Part shown: piece after piece, positions 42,513 to 50,974 of the stretch | Position numbering within the stretch: position 1 is the stretch's first letter | How the letters are laid out: each line of letters starts with the position of its first letter | Origin: CAVRZY01 sp963725415 | Lineage (GTDB): Bacteria; Acidobacteriota; Terriglobia; Bryobacterales; Bryobacteraceae | Length of the DNA stretch: 64,000 nt | Direction: 5' to 3' | Assembly: GCA_963725415.1 (NCBI GenBank) | Contig: CAVRZY010000178.1 | Span: 1-64,000 of the forward strand | The notes under the pieces: model-generated | The model's database searches: none | What the model was told of the DNA's origin: nothing | Seen by the model: the letters and a program-made list of their open reading frames with translations, nothing else | Translations under genes and position numbers: made by a program

Positions 42513-43441
42513 ATGATCGAAGTCGAGCAACTTCGGAAGGCATACGGCGATTTAGCGGCGGTGGATGGCGTGTCCTTCACTGCGCGCTCCGGCGAGATGT
42601 TCGGCCTGCTGGGGCCAAACGGCGCTGGGAAGACCACCACCATCGGCTGCATCTCGGGCCTGCTTACGCCCACCGCCGGGCGCGTGCGCGTGATGGGGCA
42701 TGACGTGGTGCGGGAGGGCACGGCAGCGCGCCAGGCCGTAGGCGTTGTGCCTCAAGAGATCGCTCTTTACGACGACCTCTCGGCCCGGGAAAACCTCCAG
42801 TATTGGGGTGGGGCGCAGGGCCTGCGCAATCCTGCCCTGCGCGCGCGCATTCAGGAGGCACTCGAACTCACCGGGCTTCAGGACCGGGCCAGGGAGCCGG
42901 TCAAAAGGTTCAGCGGGGGCATGAAGCGGCGCTTGAACTTCGCCTGCGGAATCATCCATCAGCCGAAGGTCCTGCTGCTGGACGAGCCACGCTTGGAGTG
43001 GACCCGCAGAGCCGGATGCGCTTGCTGGAACTGGTGCGCAGCGAGGCCCGCGAGGGACGCTGCGTCCTCTATACCACCCACTACATGCAGGAAGCCGAGA
43101 CCCTCTGCGACCGGCTGGCGGTGATCGATCACGGCAGAATCATCGCACAGGGCACCCTGGGGGAACTGCGGGCCATGCTCGGCGAACGGGACATTCTTCG
43201 TTTGTCGGGGACCTTCCAGCCAGAGGCAGCCCGCACGGCCTTCGAGCGTCTGGATGGAATTGAAGTGGTCCAGGCGGACGAGAACCTGCTGATCATCTTG
43301 CTGGCGGATGCCTCGCGGCGTTTGCCGGCGATTTTCTCCGCGCTGGCCTCCTCTGGGGCGGAGGTGCGCGGGACCACCCTGACCCAGCCCAGCCTGGAGA
43401 GCCTGTTCATCAAGCTCACCGGCAAGGAGCTTCGCGAATAG
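42513..43441 (+). pseudogene. ABC-2 exporter ATP-binding protein, one-base frameshift
   Basis: ATPase of a three-gene exporter. The N-terminal frame has Walker A GPNGAGKTT, the Q-loop VVPQEIALYDDL, signature FSGGMKRRL and Walker B LLLDEP. After LLDEP the frame slips: one base is missing at about 42988, where family sequence would read LLDEPTLGVDPQSRM. The second frame continues VDPQSRMRLLELVR, the H-loop TTHYMQEAE and a C-terminal regulatory region to 43441. Restoring the base gives 309 residues. An in-frame ATG at 42480 would place the hairpin inside the gene; 42513 starts exactly at the conserved beta strand. The two permeases follow immediately. Confidence 0.88.
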
Positions 43442-43443
43442 CC

Positions 43444-44685
43444 GTGCGCTTCGTCTGGATCAGCGCGCTGAAGGACCTGCGCCGCCTGCGGCGTGAGCCC
43501 ATCGCCCTGGCCGTGTGGGTGGGCATCCCGCTGTTTATCGCCCTGCTGCTCAACCTGGTGTTCGCGGGCGGCGCGGCGACTCCCCAAGGGCGGCTCCTGG
43601 TAGTCGATGAGGACGGGAGCTTCGTCAGCTCTCTGCTGGCCGGCGCCTTCAGCCAGGGCCCGCTCGGCAAGATGTTCGTCGTTGAAAAGGTCGAGCGGGA
43701 AGCGGGTTGGAAGCGCATCGAGCGCGGCGACGGTTCCGCGCTTCTGCTCATCCCCAAAGGTTTTGGCCAGGCCTTCTTGCGCCAGGAGCCGACTCAACTG
43801 AAGTTGCTCACCAATCCTTCTCAGAGGATCCTTCCGAGCATTGTGGAGGAAACCGCCTCGATGATCTTGGAGGCGGGTTTCTATCTCCAGGCGCTTTTCG
43901 GGGACCAGCTCCGGCTCATCGCAGCAGGCCCGCCACAGGGCGCGGCAATGTTTTCCGACCAGACCGTCGCCGAGCTGAGCGTGGCGATGAACCGCGCCGG
44001 AGCGCGCCTGCACGCTTACCTCGACCCTCTCCTGATCGAACTGGAGACAAAGGTAATCGAAAAGCAGTCGCTCACCCAAGCCAACTTTGGGGTGGCCTAT
44101 TTTCCCGGGATGCTGTTCATGGCGGTGCTGTTCATCGCCATGGGCCTCAGCGGGGACCTCTGGAAGGAACGGGCGCAGGGCGCGCTGCGGCGACTGGTGG
44201 TCACGCCGGCCCGGCTGGGGGCGTTTCTGGCGGGCAAGCTGCTGTCGGCGGCGGTAGTGCTCTTCTTCCTCGGGCTGGCCGCGCTTCTCGGCGCCCGCTG
44301 GCTGCTGAACATGCAGGCCAGCAATCTGCTGCCGGCGGTCTTCTGGGTCCTGTTTGGCGGCGTCGCTCTGTTTCTGTTGATGCTGGTCTTGCAGATCCAC
44401 GCTTCCAGCGAGCGCGGGGCCAACATTCTCGCCACCCTGGCGATCTTTCCCCTGGGGATGCTGGGCGGCAGCTTTGTTCCGTTCGAGATGATGCCGGACT
44501 GGCTCGCCGCTATCGGACGCCTGACCCCCAACGGCTGGGCGGTTGTCCAGCTCCAGGCCATCCTGACCAATTCGATTGAACCCGGGCGGCTGGCCGCCGC
44601 CTTCGCCTTCTTGGCGCTGTTCAGCGCTCTGACCTTCTTACTTGCCCTCCGGCGCTTGCGCCGTCGTTTCGGGGTCGAGCCATGA
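43444..44685 (+). CDS. ABC-2 type exporter permease (first)
   Basis: A 413-residue inner-membrane subunit starting GTG two bases after the ATPase stop. One N-terminal helix (LAVWVGIPLFIALLLNLVF) is followed by a large periplasmic domain of about 180 residues, then five or six C-terminal helices (GMLFMAVLFIAMGL, LLSAAVVLFFLGLAALLG, VFWVLFGGVALFLLMLVL, LAAAFAFLALFSALTFLLAL). This matches YhgE/ABC2_membrane_3-type drug, lipid or antibiotic exporters. Substrate unknown. Its stop overlaps the start of the second permease by four bases. Confidence 0.88.
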   Translation: MRFVWISALKDLRRLRREPIALAVWVGIPLFIALLLNLVFAGGAATPQGRLLVVDEDGSFVSSLLAGAFSQGPLGKMFVVEKVEREAGWKRIERGDGSALLLIPKGFGQAFLRQEPTQLKLLTNPSQRILPSIVEETASMILEAGFYLQALFGDQLRLIAAGPPQGAAMFSDQTVAELSVAMNRAGARLHAYLDPLLIELETKVIEKQSLTQANFGVAYFPGMLFMAVLFIAMGLSGDLWKERAQGALRRLVVTPARLGAFLAGKLLSAAVVLFFLGLAALLGARWLLNMQASNLLPAVFWVLFGGVALFLLMLVLQIHASSERGANILATLAIFPLGMLGGSFVPFEMMPDWLAAIGRLTPNGWAVVQLQAILTNSIEPGRLAAAFAFLALFSALTFLLALRRLRRRFGVEP

Positions 44686-45824
44686 TGATGCGAGATGCAC
44701 TGTTCATAGCCCGCACAGACTTTCTTCGCATGTTCCGCAGCCGCGAAACCTGGGTGTGGGCCTTCATCATGCCGATCATCTTCCTGTATTTCTTCGGGAC
44801 GATCAGCGGCGGCTCGTCGGGTTCCTCCGAGGCCAAAGAGGTGATCGCCGTCAGCGCCGCCCCGGATGCGGGCTTCCTGGCCGAGCACCTGGTGGGACGG
44901 CTGGAAGCGCGCAACTACCGGGTGGTGCGAGTGCGGAATCAGGAGGAGTTTCTGCGTCACCGCCGCCGCCTGACGATCCCTTCCGGCTTCACGGACTCGG
45001 TGCTCGCCGGCAAGCCGGTCAAGATCGGCTTCGAGCGCAGTGGCGGGGGGATGGACTCCGATTACGATAACATTCGCGTAGCTCGGGCGGTCTACGCGGT
45101 CCTGGCGGACCTGATTGTTCTTGGTAAAGATGGGAGCAAGCCGGCCGCGGAGGATTTCTCCAGACTGGCTCAGCAGCCGCGTCTGTTGACCCTCGAAGTC
45201 AACTCCGCCGGCCGGCGCAAGCAGATCCCCAGCCGCTTCGAGCACTCGGTTCCGGGCAGCCTGGTGATGTTTTCCCTGCTGGTACTGTTCACCACCGGCG
45301 GGATCTGGCTGGTGATCGAGCGCAGACAGGGCATCCTGCGCAGGCTGGCCTCTTCTCCCATGTCCCGCGGGGCCGTGGTGCTCGGCAAGTGGGGCGCGCG
45401 GCTGGCCCTGGGCATGGTGCAGATTGCTTTCGTGATGATCACGGCGACCGTGCTGTTTGGGATGCGCTGGGGGCCAAACCTGTCGGCCGTCGTTCTGCTG
45501 CTGGCAGTCTGTGCCGCCCTGGCCACGGCCCTGGGAATCCTGCTGGGCAACTTCTCACGCACCGAACGTCAGGTGATTGGCATCGGGGTTATCGCCACCA
45601 ACGTTCTGGCGGCGCTGGGCGGCTGCTGGTGGCCGATCGAGATCACGCCCCGCTGGTGTCAGACCCTGGCCCTATTCCTCCCTACCGGCTGGGCCATGGA
45701 CGGCCTGCACAAACTCATCAGCTTCGGCGCGCCGCCGGCCACGGTCATTCCTCACATCGCGGGCATGGCGCTGGCCGCCCTGCTGGCCGGCTACCTGGCG
45801 GCCCGCTCCTTCCGGTTTCAGTAA
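44682..45824 (+). CDS. ABC-2 type exporter permease (second)
   Basis: A 380-residue membrane protein of the same topology: an N-terminal helix (WVWAFIMPIIFLYFFGTI), a periplasmic loop of about 160 residues, then helices beginning VMFSLLVLFTTGGIWLVIE and ending AGMALALLAGYLAA-like. ERRQGILRRLASSPMSR is the amphipathic coupling segment typical of ABC-2 permeases. With the frameshifted ATPase and first permease it forms a heteromeric exporter, and all three genes are translationally coupled. It is convergent with the CigR-like gene, 15 bases away. Confidence 0.88.
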   Translation: MMMRDALFIARTDFLRMFRSRETWVWAFIMPIIFLYFFGTISGGSSGSSEAKEVIAVSAAPDAGFLAEHLVGRLEARNYRVVRVRNQEEFLRHRRRLTIPSGFTDSVLAGKPVKIGFERSGGGMDSDYDNIRVARAVYAVLADLIVLGKDGSKPAAEDFSRLAQQPRLLTLEVNSAGRRKQIPSRFEHSVPGSLVMFSLLVLFTTGGIWLVIERRQGILRRLASSPMSRGAVVLGKWGARLALGMVQIAFVMITATVLFGMRWGPNLSAVVLLLAVCAALATALGILLGNFSRTERQVIGIGVIATNVLAALGGCWWPIEITPRWCQTLALFLPTGWAMDGLHKLISFGAPPATVIPHIAGMALAALLAGYLAARSFRFQ

Positions 45825-45839
45825 CGCCCGGCCTGCCGC

Positions 45840-46262
45840 TCACTGACCGGCAAGCGCCATCACATCGATGACCAGCCGAGTGCGCGAATTCCACACGATC
45901 GCCAAGTGCCCGATGACGGCGCGTTCATAGCCGCTGGGCAGCGCCGTCAGCTTCACCGAAAGTTCCGCCGGAAATGGCGTCACGCGCTTTGGCAGCCCCG
46001 GAGGCAATTGGCCATTGCGCCGGATCTGTTTCTCCAGCCCCGGGGGCAGATCCCCGCCCCGCTTGGCCAGCCCCGGCGGCAACCCGCTCGGCCCGCCACG
46101 GAAGTATTCGACGATGATCTTCCGCTCCTGGGGCACAAAGCCCTGCACTTGCTCGCGGCGCCGCTCCGCGCCCTTGCCTTTCCCCTTACCCTGCTTGTCC
46201 GCGGCTTGGATCGCCAGACAGGCGCTGAGCAGCACCGCTGCCAGAACAACCAGTCTCCGCAT
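45840..46262 (-). CDS. CigR/RcnB-like secreted small protein with LPPG repeats
   Basis: A 140-residue exported protein. The signal peptide is LVVLAAVLLSACLAIQA, with a possible lipobox (LLSAC). A Lys/Gly/Arg-rich segment follows (KQGKGKGKGAERRR), then three LPPGL repeats (GLPPGLAKRGGDLPPGLEKQ and QLPPGLPKR) and a closing domain with LPSGYERAVIG and IDVMALAG. This pattern belongs to the CigR/RcnB-like family of envelope proteins, whose role outside Salmonella is unclear. Start ATG 46262; the neighbouring exporter is convergent. Confidence 0.75.
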   Translation of the reverse strand: MRRLVVLAAVLLSACLAIQAADKQGKGKGKGAERRREQVQGFVPQERKIIVEYFRGGPSGLPPGLAKRGGDLPPGLEKQIRRNGQLPPGLPKRVTPFPAELSVKLTALPSGYERAVIGHLAIVWNSRTRLVIDVMALAGQ

Positions 46263-46654
46263 GAGCCAATCCTAGCATCCCTGGCGCGGTGGCGCTGGCT
46301 CTGGTGGCAGGAAGGTTATGGTCGCGTGGACCACGTTCGCCGTGGCGGTGGCGGTCACCGCCACACCCAGTCTTCTCTTCGGGTATCTTGCGCGCGTGCG
46401 GCATCGCTCACGAGTGCTTGTGACATTCGCGTCCGGGTCTCCCAAGTAGCCCAACTGTCTCCAGTCTGCCTTCGAGACCGACGCCGCCTGGCGAATGAAG
46501 GATTCTTGTCGCACGCCAGCCGCGACAAAATCCTGGAACAGGGCGCTGCTGCCGACGGCCCAAAGCCGGCCGCGCCTGAGCGCGCGGTCATGAGGTCCTC
46601 ACAGTTGGCGATGACCGCTGGCGGACTTGAGGCGGAGATGCTAGACTTCGGCCA
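46263..46654. other. Region without a supported gene
   Basis: 392 bases between the CigR-like gene and the toxin gene. Complement frame from about 46564 to 46272 stays open and reads a protein-like stretch (SSALFQDFVAAGVRQESFIR), but it has no convincing start or family, and an upstream stop is close. It could be the tail of a decayed gene. Small palindromes occur (ggcggtggcggtcaccgcc at about 46343-46361), but nothing assignable. Confidence 0.3.
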
Positions 46655-46954
46655 GTGGCATACAGGATTCGGTTCGCCGCATCGGCAGAGGATCATTTTG
46701 ATCAGCTTCCAGCCCGGCAACAGGGGATCGTACTCGATGCCATAAGCATACAACTGCGACACGAACCCGCACGGGAAACGCGCAACCGAAAACCTCTACG
46801 GCCCAATCCTCTGGCTCCCTGGGAGCTGCGGGCCGGGGCACTTCGTGTATTCTATGAAGTGGACTCGGAAGAAGCAGACGTGGTGAACATCCTGGCGATC
46901 GGAATCAAGACAGGGAATCGGTTGTTCATCGGAAGGGAGGAGATACGGATATGA
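46655..46954 (+). CDS. RelE/ParE-family toxin
   Basis: A 99-residue protein from GTG 46655 with the RelE/ParE fold: YRIRFAASAEDHFDQLP at the start, a central LRPNPLAPWELRAGALRVFYEV strand pair, and ILAIGIKTGNRLFIG at the end. RelE-type members cut mRNA on the ribosome; ParE members poison gyrase. The short form with WELRAGxxRVFYEV fits the RelE-like side. The antitoxin-like gene starts in its stop codon (ATGA), the reverse of the common antitoxin-first order. The module is followed by an attC-like sequence, and toxin-antitoxin pairs are frequent integron cassettes. Confidence 0.75.
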   Translation: MAYRIRFAASAEDHFDQLPARQQGIVLDAISIQLRHEPARETRNRKPLRPNPLAPWELRAGALRVFYEVDSEEADVVNILAIGIKTGNRLFIGREEIRI

Positions 46955-47238
46955 GAACGGCACGGATGCCCAAAGAACTGCGGCCGCTCTTGGAGTTTGC
47001 AGAGGCCTCCTCGCCAGAAACGCTGATTCTGACCGACAAGCGGCGACCTGTGGCGGCGCTCGTGTCTCTCAGAAAGCTGGATCGCGAGTCGCTCGCCTTG
47101 AGCACAAGCCCCGAGTTTTGGAGGATCATCGGAAAGGCACGGAAGGAAATCCGAGCAGGGAAAACGACGACCTTGGAAGCGTTGGAGCGAAGGCTCGGGG
47201 TCCCTGGGCCTAACAAGGCGCTGCAGCCGGCGCCGTAG
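46951..47238 (+). CDS. Phd/YefM-like antitoxin (candidate)
   Basis: A 95-residue protein overlapping the RelE-like gene by four bases. Residues 1-50 resemble the Phd/YefM DNA-binding half (KELRPLLEFAEASSPETLILTD and RRPVAALVSLRKLD). The C-terminal part (EFWRIIGKARKEIRAGKTTTL and the ALERRLG tail) would be the toxin-binding tail. It should neutralise the partner and repress the operon. The last eight codons (NKALQPAP) are written in the conserved left end of the attC-like sequence, so the original gene end may have been shorter. Assignment is from context and short similarity. Confidence 0.65.
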   Translation: MRTARMPKELRPLLEFAEASSPETLILTDKRRPVAALVSLRKLDRESLALSTSPEFWRIIGKARKEIRAGKTTTLEALERRLGVPGPNKALQPAP

Positions 47239-47272
47239 AGGGCGCGGCGCGGCTGAACGCGGGGGTCGCTAG
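47208..47272. other. attC-like (59-base-element-like) recombination site, degenerate
   Basis: Starts gcctaacaaggcgctgcagc and ends cggctgaacgcggg, close to the well-known arms of integron attC sites. cgctgcagccg and cggctgaacgcg pair imperfectly, around a central loop with gcgcc/ggcgc. The left core gcctaac is intact, but the right core, expected gttaggc-like, is degenerate (ggtcgctag). It directly follows a toxin-antitoxin pair. No integrase is in the window. Confidence 0.5.
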
Positions 47273-47362
47273 ATTCTTGGACGGCAATTCGTAAACAGGA
47301 CTACTTCAATAATTCCAACAGCGGTATAGCGGTTACATGAGACTCACAAGCTATTGGGATTT

Positions 47363-47380
47363 CAAGGGCGAAGCCCTTGG
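47363..47380 (-). terminator. Short stable hairpin after the cyanophycinase-like gene
   Basis: On the minus strand: ccaagggc, ttc, gcccttg, directly after the TAG at 47381-47383. The stem is seven G/C-rich pairs with a tight loop, but only AAATC follows, without a U-run, so its strength as a terminator is uncertain. Confidence 0.4.
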
Positions 47381-48202
47381 CTAGTTTGGAGACCTACCTG
47401 GGCTGAGCTGGCGCGCCCTCAGATCGAAGCGGTCCGCCGGCGACAGAAAGTAGTATCGCTTTCCGTCGTGGTCCTGGCCGTCGTAAATGGCCACCTTGCT
47501 CTCCCCGATCACCTCGAAACGCTGGCCCTGCACAACGATGGCGGTGGATTCGTCGATGCCGATGCCGAGGAGTTCGGGATGGGCGGCAATGACGGCAACC
47601 AGGTCGTCTTCCCGGCGCCTTTTGATCAGATGCTGGTCCACCGCCACGTTTTTCAAATACCCGAAGCCTGCTTCGTAGCCCTTGGCCATCATGATCTGAT
47701 TGCCCTCGCGGGCGCCCCGGACCAGGTAGGAGCCTTGGATGGTGGCGCCTGCCGAAGTGCCCCCGATGACTCCTCCGCGCTCCAGCACCGCCTCCAGCTC
47801 GCGCTGGGTCAGCGTGTTCAGATAGGAGTCCACCAGCCGCCACTGCCTGCCGCCCCCGAACCACACCCCGCGCGCTTTCCGCAGCGGCGCAACAAAGGCG
47901 TCCGAATCCGCCTCCTGGCGATCCCTGGTGTGAAGCACGGCGACATGCTGGACGCCGAACTGCTTCCGGAACCCTTCTGCCAGCTTCCCCGGATCCAGGC
48001 CTTTATCCTCCGCCGCCGTGGGAATCAGCACGAAGTCCGACTCCGGCCCGCCCGCCAGGCTGACGAAGCGCTCGATGATGGCAGGAGGGATCTTCCCCCC
48101 GCCCACCACCACCAGCGCGCCTTTCTGTGGACCGGCGGACACCTGCGCCATCAAGGCAGCCGCAATGAATGCTGGAGCCAGGGGCAGTAACCGTTTCTTC
48201 AT
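47381..48202 (-). CDS. Exported cyanophycinase-like serine peptidase (S51 family)
   Basis: A 273-residue protein from ATG 48202 with a signal peptide (RLLPLAPAFIAAALMAQVSA). S51 features are clear: GALVVVGGGKIP, the nucleophile elbow GGTSAGA (Ser), VWFGGGRQWRL, and a late GIGIDESTAIVV with the catalytic-site Glu. Family members cut cyanophycin or isoaspartyl dipeptides; since this one is exported, an extracellular peptide or cyanophycin source is likely. An upstream in-frame ATG (48286) would add a non-signal extension, so 48202 is preferred. It lies downstream of the HigBA-like pair on the same strand. Confidence 0.85.
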   Translation of the reverse strand: MKKRLLPLAPAFIAAALMAQVSAGPQKGALVVVGGGKIPPAIIERFVSLAGGPESDFVLIPTAAEDKGLDPGKLAEGFRKQFGVQHVAVLHTRDRQEADSDAFVAPLRKARGVWFGGGRQWRLVDSYLNTLTQRELEAVLERGGVIGGTSAGATIQGSYLVRGAREGNQIMMAKGYEAGFGYLKNVAVDQHLIKRRREDDLVAVIAAHPELLGIGIDESTAIVVQGQRFEVIGESKVAIYDGQDHDGKRYYFLSPADRFDLRARQLSPGRSPN

Positions 48203-48251
48203 GTTCGTTCTCCACTCTGGAATAGGGAATGCCACTCGCCGATTTTGGGGC

Positions 48252-48554
48252 TTACGCCGCTTTGTTTGGGATAAACCGGATCTCAAGTCGTTGATTCAAG
48301 GCCTCGGCGATACGCTGTAGCATCGTCAGCGAGTGGCCTTCATAGTCTGCGTCCTCCAGCCTGGCGATGACAGGTTGCTTTGTGCCGACCAGTTCTGCTA
48401 GTTGACGTTGGGACAGACCGGCTTTGGCACGGGCATCGTAGATCATCTGGGCGACGTGGAAATTGATCCTCGCCTGCGCGATGGCGGCCTGAACGTCCAC
48501 ATCGTCGCCGGTGACCGCTTTCAGAATTCTCACTGCGCTCTTTGTCTTAGCCAC
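48252..48554 (-). CDS. XRE-family antitoxin (HigA-like)
   Basis: A 100-residue DNA-binding protein with an HTH_3 domain: ARAKAGLSQRQLAELVGTKQ and VIARLEDADYEGHSLTMLQRIA. The sequence ends RLEIRFIP, typical of HigA-type antitoxins. It starts at GTG 48554, overlapping the toxin stop by eight bases. It should bind the toxin and repress the pair's promoter upstream of 48936. A longer in-frame opening upstream is antisense-like and runs through the toxin gene, so it was not used. Confidence 0.82.
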   Translation of the reverse strand: MAKTKSAVRILKAVTGDDVDVQAAIAQARINFHVAQMIYDARAKAGLSQRQLAELVGTKQPVIARLEDADYEGHSLTMLQRIAEALNQRLEIRFIPNKAA

Positions 48555-48936
48555 TCTCAGCCTCCTCGTGATAGCTATGGGCTTCCGGGTCTTGCTCGAA
48601 GAGCTCCTTCCGCCTGACGGCCCGCTGAAAGTCCGAAGCAGGAATCTTGTCTTCCTTCGTGACCGCATGGGCCAGGATGGACACACCCCGCCCGTGGAAG
48701 AAGTACAAGATTCGGTAATTCACGTGGCCCCGCCTGGCTCTCAGTTCATAGATGCCGTCCCTGAGGTAGCCCGCTGTGGGGCGCCGCAACTCATGTCCGT
48801 GCTCCGCTAACCTCTCGACGGCGACGGCACAATTCGCGTAAGCCTTCAGGTCCTCTCTGCGAAGCTTCTTCAGCCATGCCAGCACAGGAACTTCCCCGGA
48901 GCGTTCCTGGTAAAGGACCACCTGTGTCTGGGGCAT
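48547..48936 (-). CDS. RelE/HigB-type toxin (phage-derived Gp49-like)
   Basis: A 129-residue toxin. Markers are VPVLAWLKKL, LRRPTAGYLRDGIYELRARRG, and VNYRILYFFHGRGVSILAHAVTKE, the usual beta-sheet core and Lys/Arg-rich active region of HigB-like ribonucleases. ELFEQDPEAHSY closes the protein. Gene order toxin-antitoxin with an eight-base overlap is that of higBA. It starts 32 bases before the end of the neighbouring oxidoreductase gene on the same strand. Confidence 0.85.
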   Translation of the reverse strand: MPQTQVVLYQERSGEVPVLAWLKKLRREDLKAYANCAVAVERLAEHGHELRRPTAGYLRDGIYELRARRGHVNYRILYFFHGRGVSILAHAVTKEDKIPASDFQRAVRRKELFEQDPEAHSYHEEAESG

Positions 48937-48968
48937 GTCTTAGCCTCCAGGATATACCAATTTTGTTA

Positions 48969-49958
48969 TCAGTGCGACCTGGTTGGATGGTTCAGTACTC
49001 GGGGGTCTGTACCAAATCGGGCTCGCCCGGCTGATCTCAGCGCTTCCTCGGTCACCCAGTCGGTCCACAGGGACGACTCCCCGCTGGCTGCGAGCGGCGC
49101 GCCGTCTTCCACCGCACTGACGAAGTTTTCAATGCAGGGGTAGTGGAGGTTGGGGTGGGGCGGCAGGTCCTCGAGGCCTCCGGGATAGACCAGCGACGAG
49201 CCGTTCAATGGGCTAAGCTCGATTTCGCCGTCCGTTCCCACGATTCGAAACTCATCGCGAGACACCCGCGAGTGCCAGCGCACGTCCACGATCCCGCGGA
49301 CCCCGCCCTCATATTCGATCAGCACGGTCGCGCAATCCTCCACCGCAGTCTGATGCACGGCGTTGGAGAGTTGCGCCGAGACGGCCAGCGGCCGCCCGAA
49401 CAGGAAATTCAGCACGTCGATGCGGTGCGAGGCAATATCATAGAGCGGCCCGCCGCCCGCCCGGGCCGGGTCCAGCAGCCAGGCGCGCTCGCCGCCCTCC
49501 GCGGTGAACCAGTCGTGGCAGTTGATCTCCGCCAGCACCGGCTTGCCAATGACGCCCTGGCTCAGCAGTTGACGGGCGCGGTGAAGCTTGGGATACATGC
49601 GGCGGTAGTAAGCCACGCCCAAGACTCTGCCGGCCTGGCGGGCGGCGCGCACCATTTCGCAGGCTTGCGCGTAGTTCATAGCCATGGGCTTCTCGCACAA
49701 CACGTGCTTGCCGGCGCCAAGCGCGGCGATGGTCTGCGGCGCATGCAGGAAGACGGGCGCGGCGACGTAGACCGCACTGAGGTTCGGGTCTCGCAGCGCG
49801 TCCGCCAAATCGGTCCACACGCGATCGGCATAGCGGGCGCCCTTGGAAGGATCGCGCGAAACCACGCCGTAGAGGCGACTGCGGGGCTCGGCGCGGATAG
49901 CCGGGATGACGCGACGGGTAGTGATGTCGCCGATTCCGACGACCAGCCAGGTGAGCAT
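48969..49958 (-). CDS. Cytoplasmic Gfo/Idh/MocA-family oxidoreductase
   Basis: A 329-residue NAD(P)-dependent dehydrogenase without an export signal. The Rossmann motif is WLVVGIGDITTRRVI; the EKP motif is HVLCEKPMAMN, and the catalytic-region YDIASHRIDVLNFLFG carries the expected His. Similar proteins oxidise sugars such as myo-inositol, xylose or scyllo-inositol. Its start is three bases after the P1 peptidase stop, so the two genes are probably one unit. Substrate unknown. Confidence 0.87.
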   Translation of the reverse strand: MLTWLVVGIGDITTRRVIPAIRAEPRSRLYGVVSRDPSKGARYADRVWTDLADALRDPNLSAVYVAAPVFLHAPQTIAALGAGKHVLCEKPMAMNYAQACEMVRAARQAGRVLGVAYYRRMYPKLHRARQLLSQGVIGKPVLAEINCHDWFTAEGGERAWLLDPARAGGGPLYDIASHRIDVLNFLFGRPLAVSAQLSNAVHQTAVEDCATVLIEYEGGVRGIVDVRWHSRVSRDEFRIVGTDGEIELSPLNGSSLVYPGGLEDLPPHPNLHYPCIENFVSAVEDGAPLAASGESSLWTDWVTEEALRSAGRARFGTDPRVLNHPTRSH

Positions 49959-49961
49959 GGG

Positions 49962-50919
49962 TCAGGCCAAACCCGGGAGACCGCCGAGAGTCGGGGCCAG
50001 GCGGACCGCGCGCAGGATGGATTGGGCGACGGCCTCGGCGGCGGCCACGCCCAGGGCGTTGATGTCGGCCTCTCGCTCGCCGAGCGACAGGGCAATCACC
50101 AGATCGCCGTCGTGCATGGTGTTCACCGGGCTGATGGCCCGCGCCACGCCGAGCTGCGCCTGCTCGGCCAGCTTCTTGGCCTCGATCTTGGAGAGCCGGG
50201 CGTTGGTGGCCACGACCACCAGGGTGGTGCTCTGGCGGCGGAATCCCCCGCGCACCCCGCGCTTCATCTCCCGCGCCGTGTCGGCAAACTCGCGGCTCTC
50301 CGGGGAGCGCCGCGCTCCAGCGACGATCTTCCCCGTGGCCGGGTCCCGCACATCTCCGAAGGCGTTCACCGCCGCCAGAGCGGCCACCAGGAGGCCCGCG
50401 TAGCTGCCCTCCAACGCCACGCTAGCCGAGCCGATCCCCGACTTCATGGCGCGCCGCAGCCCGAACAGCTTACCCACCGTCGCCCCCGTGCCCGCGCCCA
50501 CCGCGCCTTCTTTCACGGCGTCGGCGGTGGCGGCGGCCGCGGCCGCTTCCCCCATCTCGCGGGTGGGGCGCACGTTGGGCTTGCCGATCCCTAGGTCATA
50601 GAGAATGGCGCAGGGCACGATGGGCACCTTGGCCGCGCCGGTCTCGAACCCCACGCCCTTCTGCTCCAGGAACCGGCGCACTCCCGAGGCGGCCTCCAGC
50701 CCGAAGGCGCTCCCGCCGGCCAGTACCACCGCATGCACCTGCGGCACCAGGTGGCCCGGGTCCAACACGCGAGAACTCCTCGGTCCCGCTGGCCGACCCG
50801 CGGATATCCACACCCGCCACCGCTCCGCCTTCCGTCAGGATCACGGTGCACCCGGTCAGGGCCTCGTAGTCCGAGGCGTGCCCCACCCGAATCCCCGCGA
50901 TGTCGGTTAGTCCTTTCAT
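49962..50919 (-). pseudogene. P1/DmpA-family (S58) peptidase, one-base frameshift
   Basis: Self-cleaving N-terminal-nucleophile hydrolase related to DmpA aminopeptidase and NylC. The start (MKGLTDIAGIRVGHASDYE, with GCTVILTEGGAVAGVDIRG) is in the first frame. From about 50765-50776 the gene continues in another frame with LDPGHLVPQVHAVVLAGGSA, VPCAILYDLGIG and the nucleophile region KSGIGSASVAL (autocleavage before Ser). The end is NALGVAAAEAVAQ. One surplus base in the acgcgagaac stretch explains the break; removing it gives 318 residues, normal size. Divergent from mlaE with 55 bases between starts. Confidence 0.86.
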
Positions 50920-50974
50920 TTTGAGTAACCCCGGAAGTTGTATGTTACCATCGTGATGCGGAGGATGAGAGGGC

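Noticed and set aside
44097..45245. 382-codon minus-strand frame opposite the ABC permeases
   Set aside because: Its sequence lacks the hydrophobic or domain pattern of a real protein, while both permeases opposite are convincing.
46272..46564. Open minus-strand stretch reading SSALFQDFVAAGVRQESFIR
   Set aside because: Looks protein-like for about 60 residues but has no clear start, a nearby upstream stop and no recognised family; kept only as a remark.
49143..50594. 483-codon plus-strand frame opposite the oxidoreductase and P1 peptidase
   Set aside because: Spans two genes on the other strand and has no family features.
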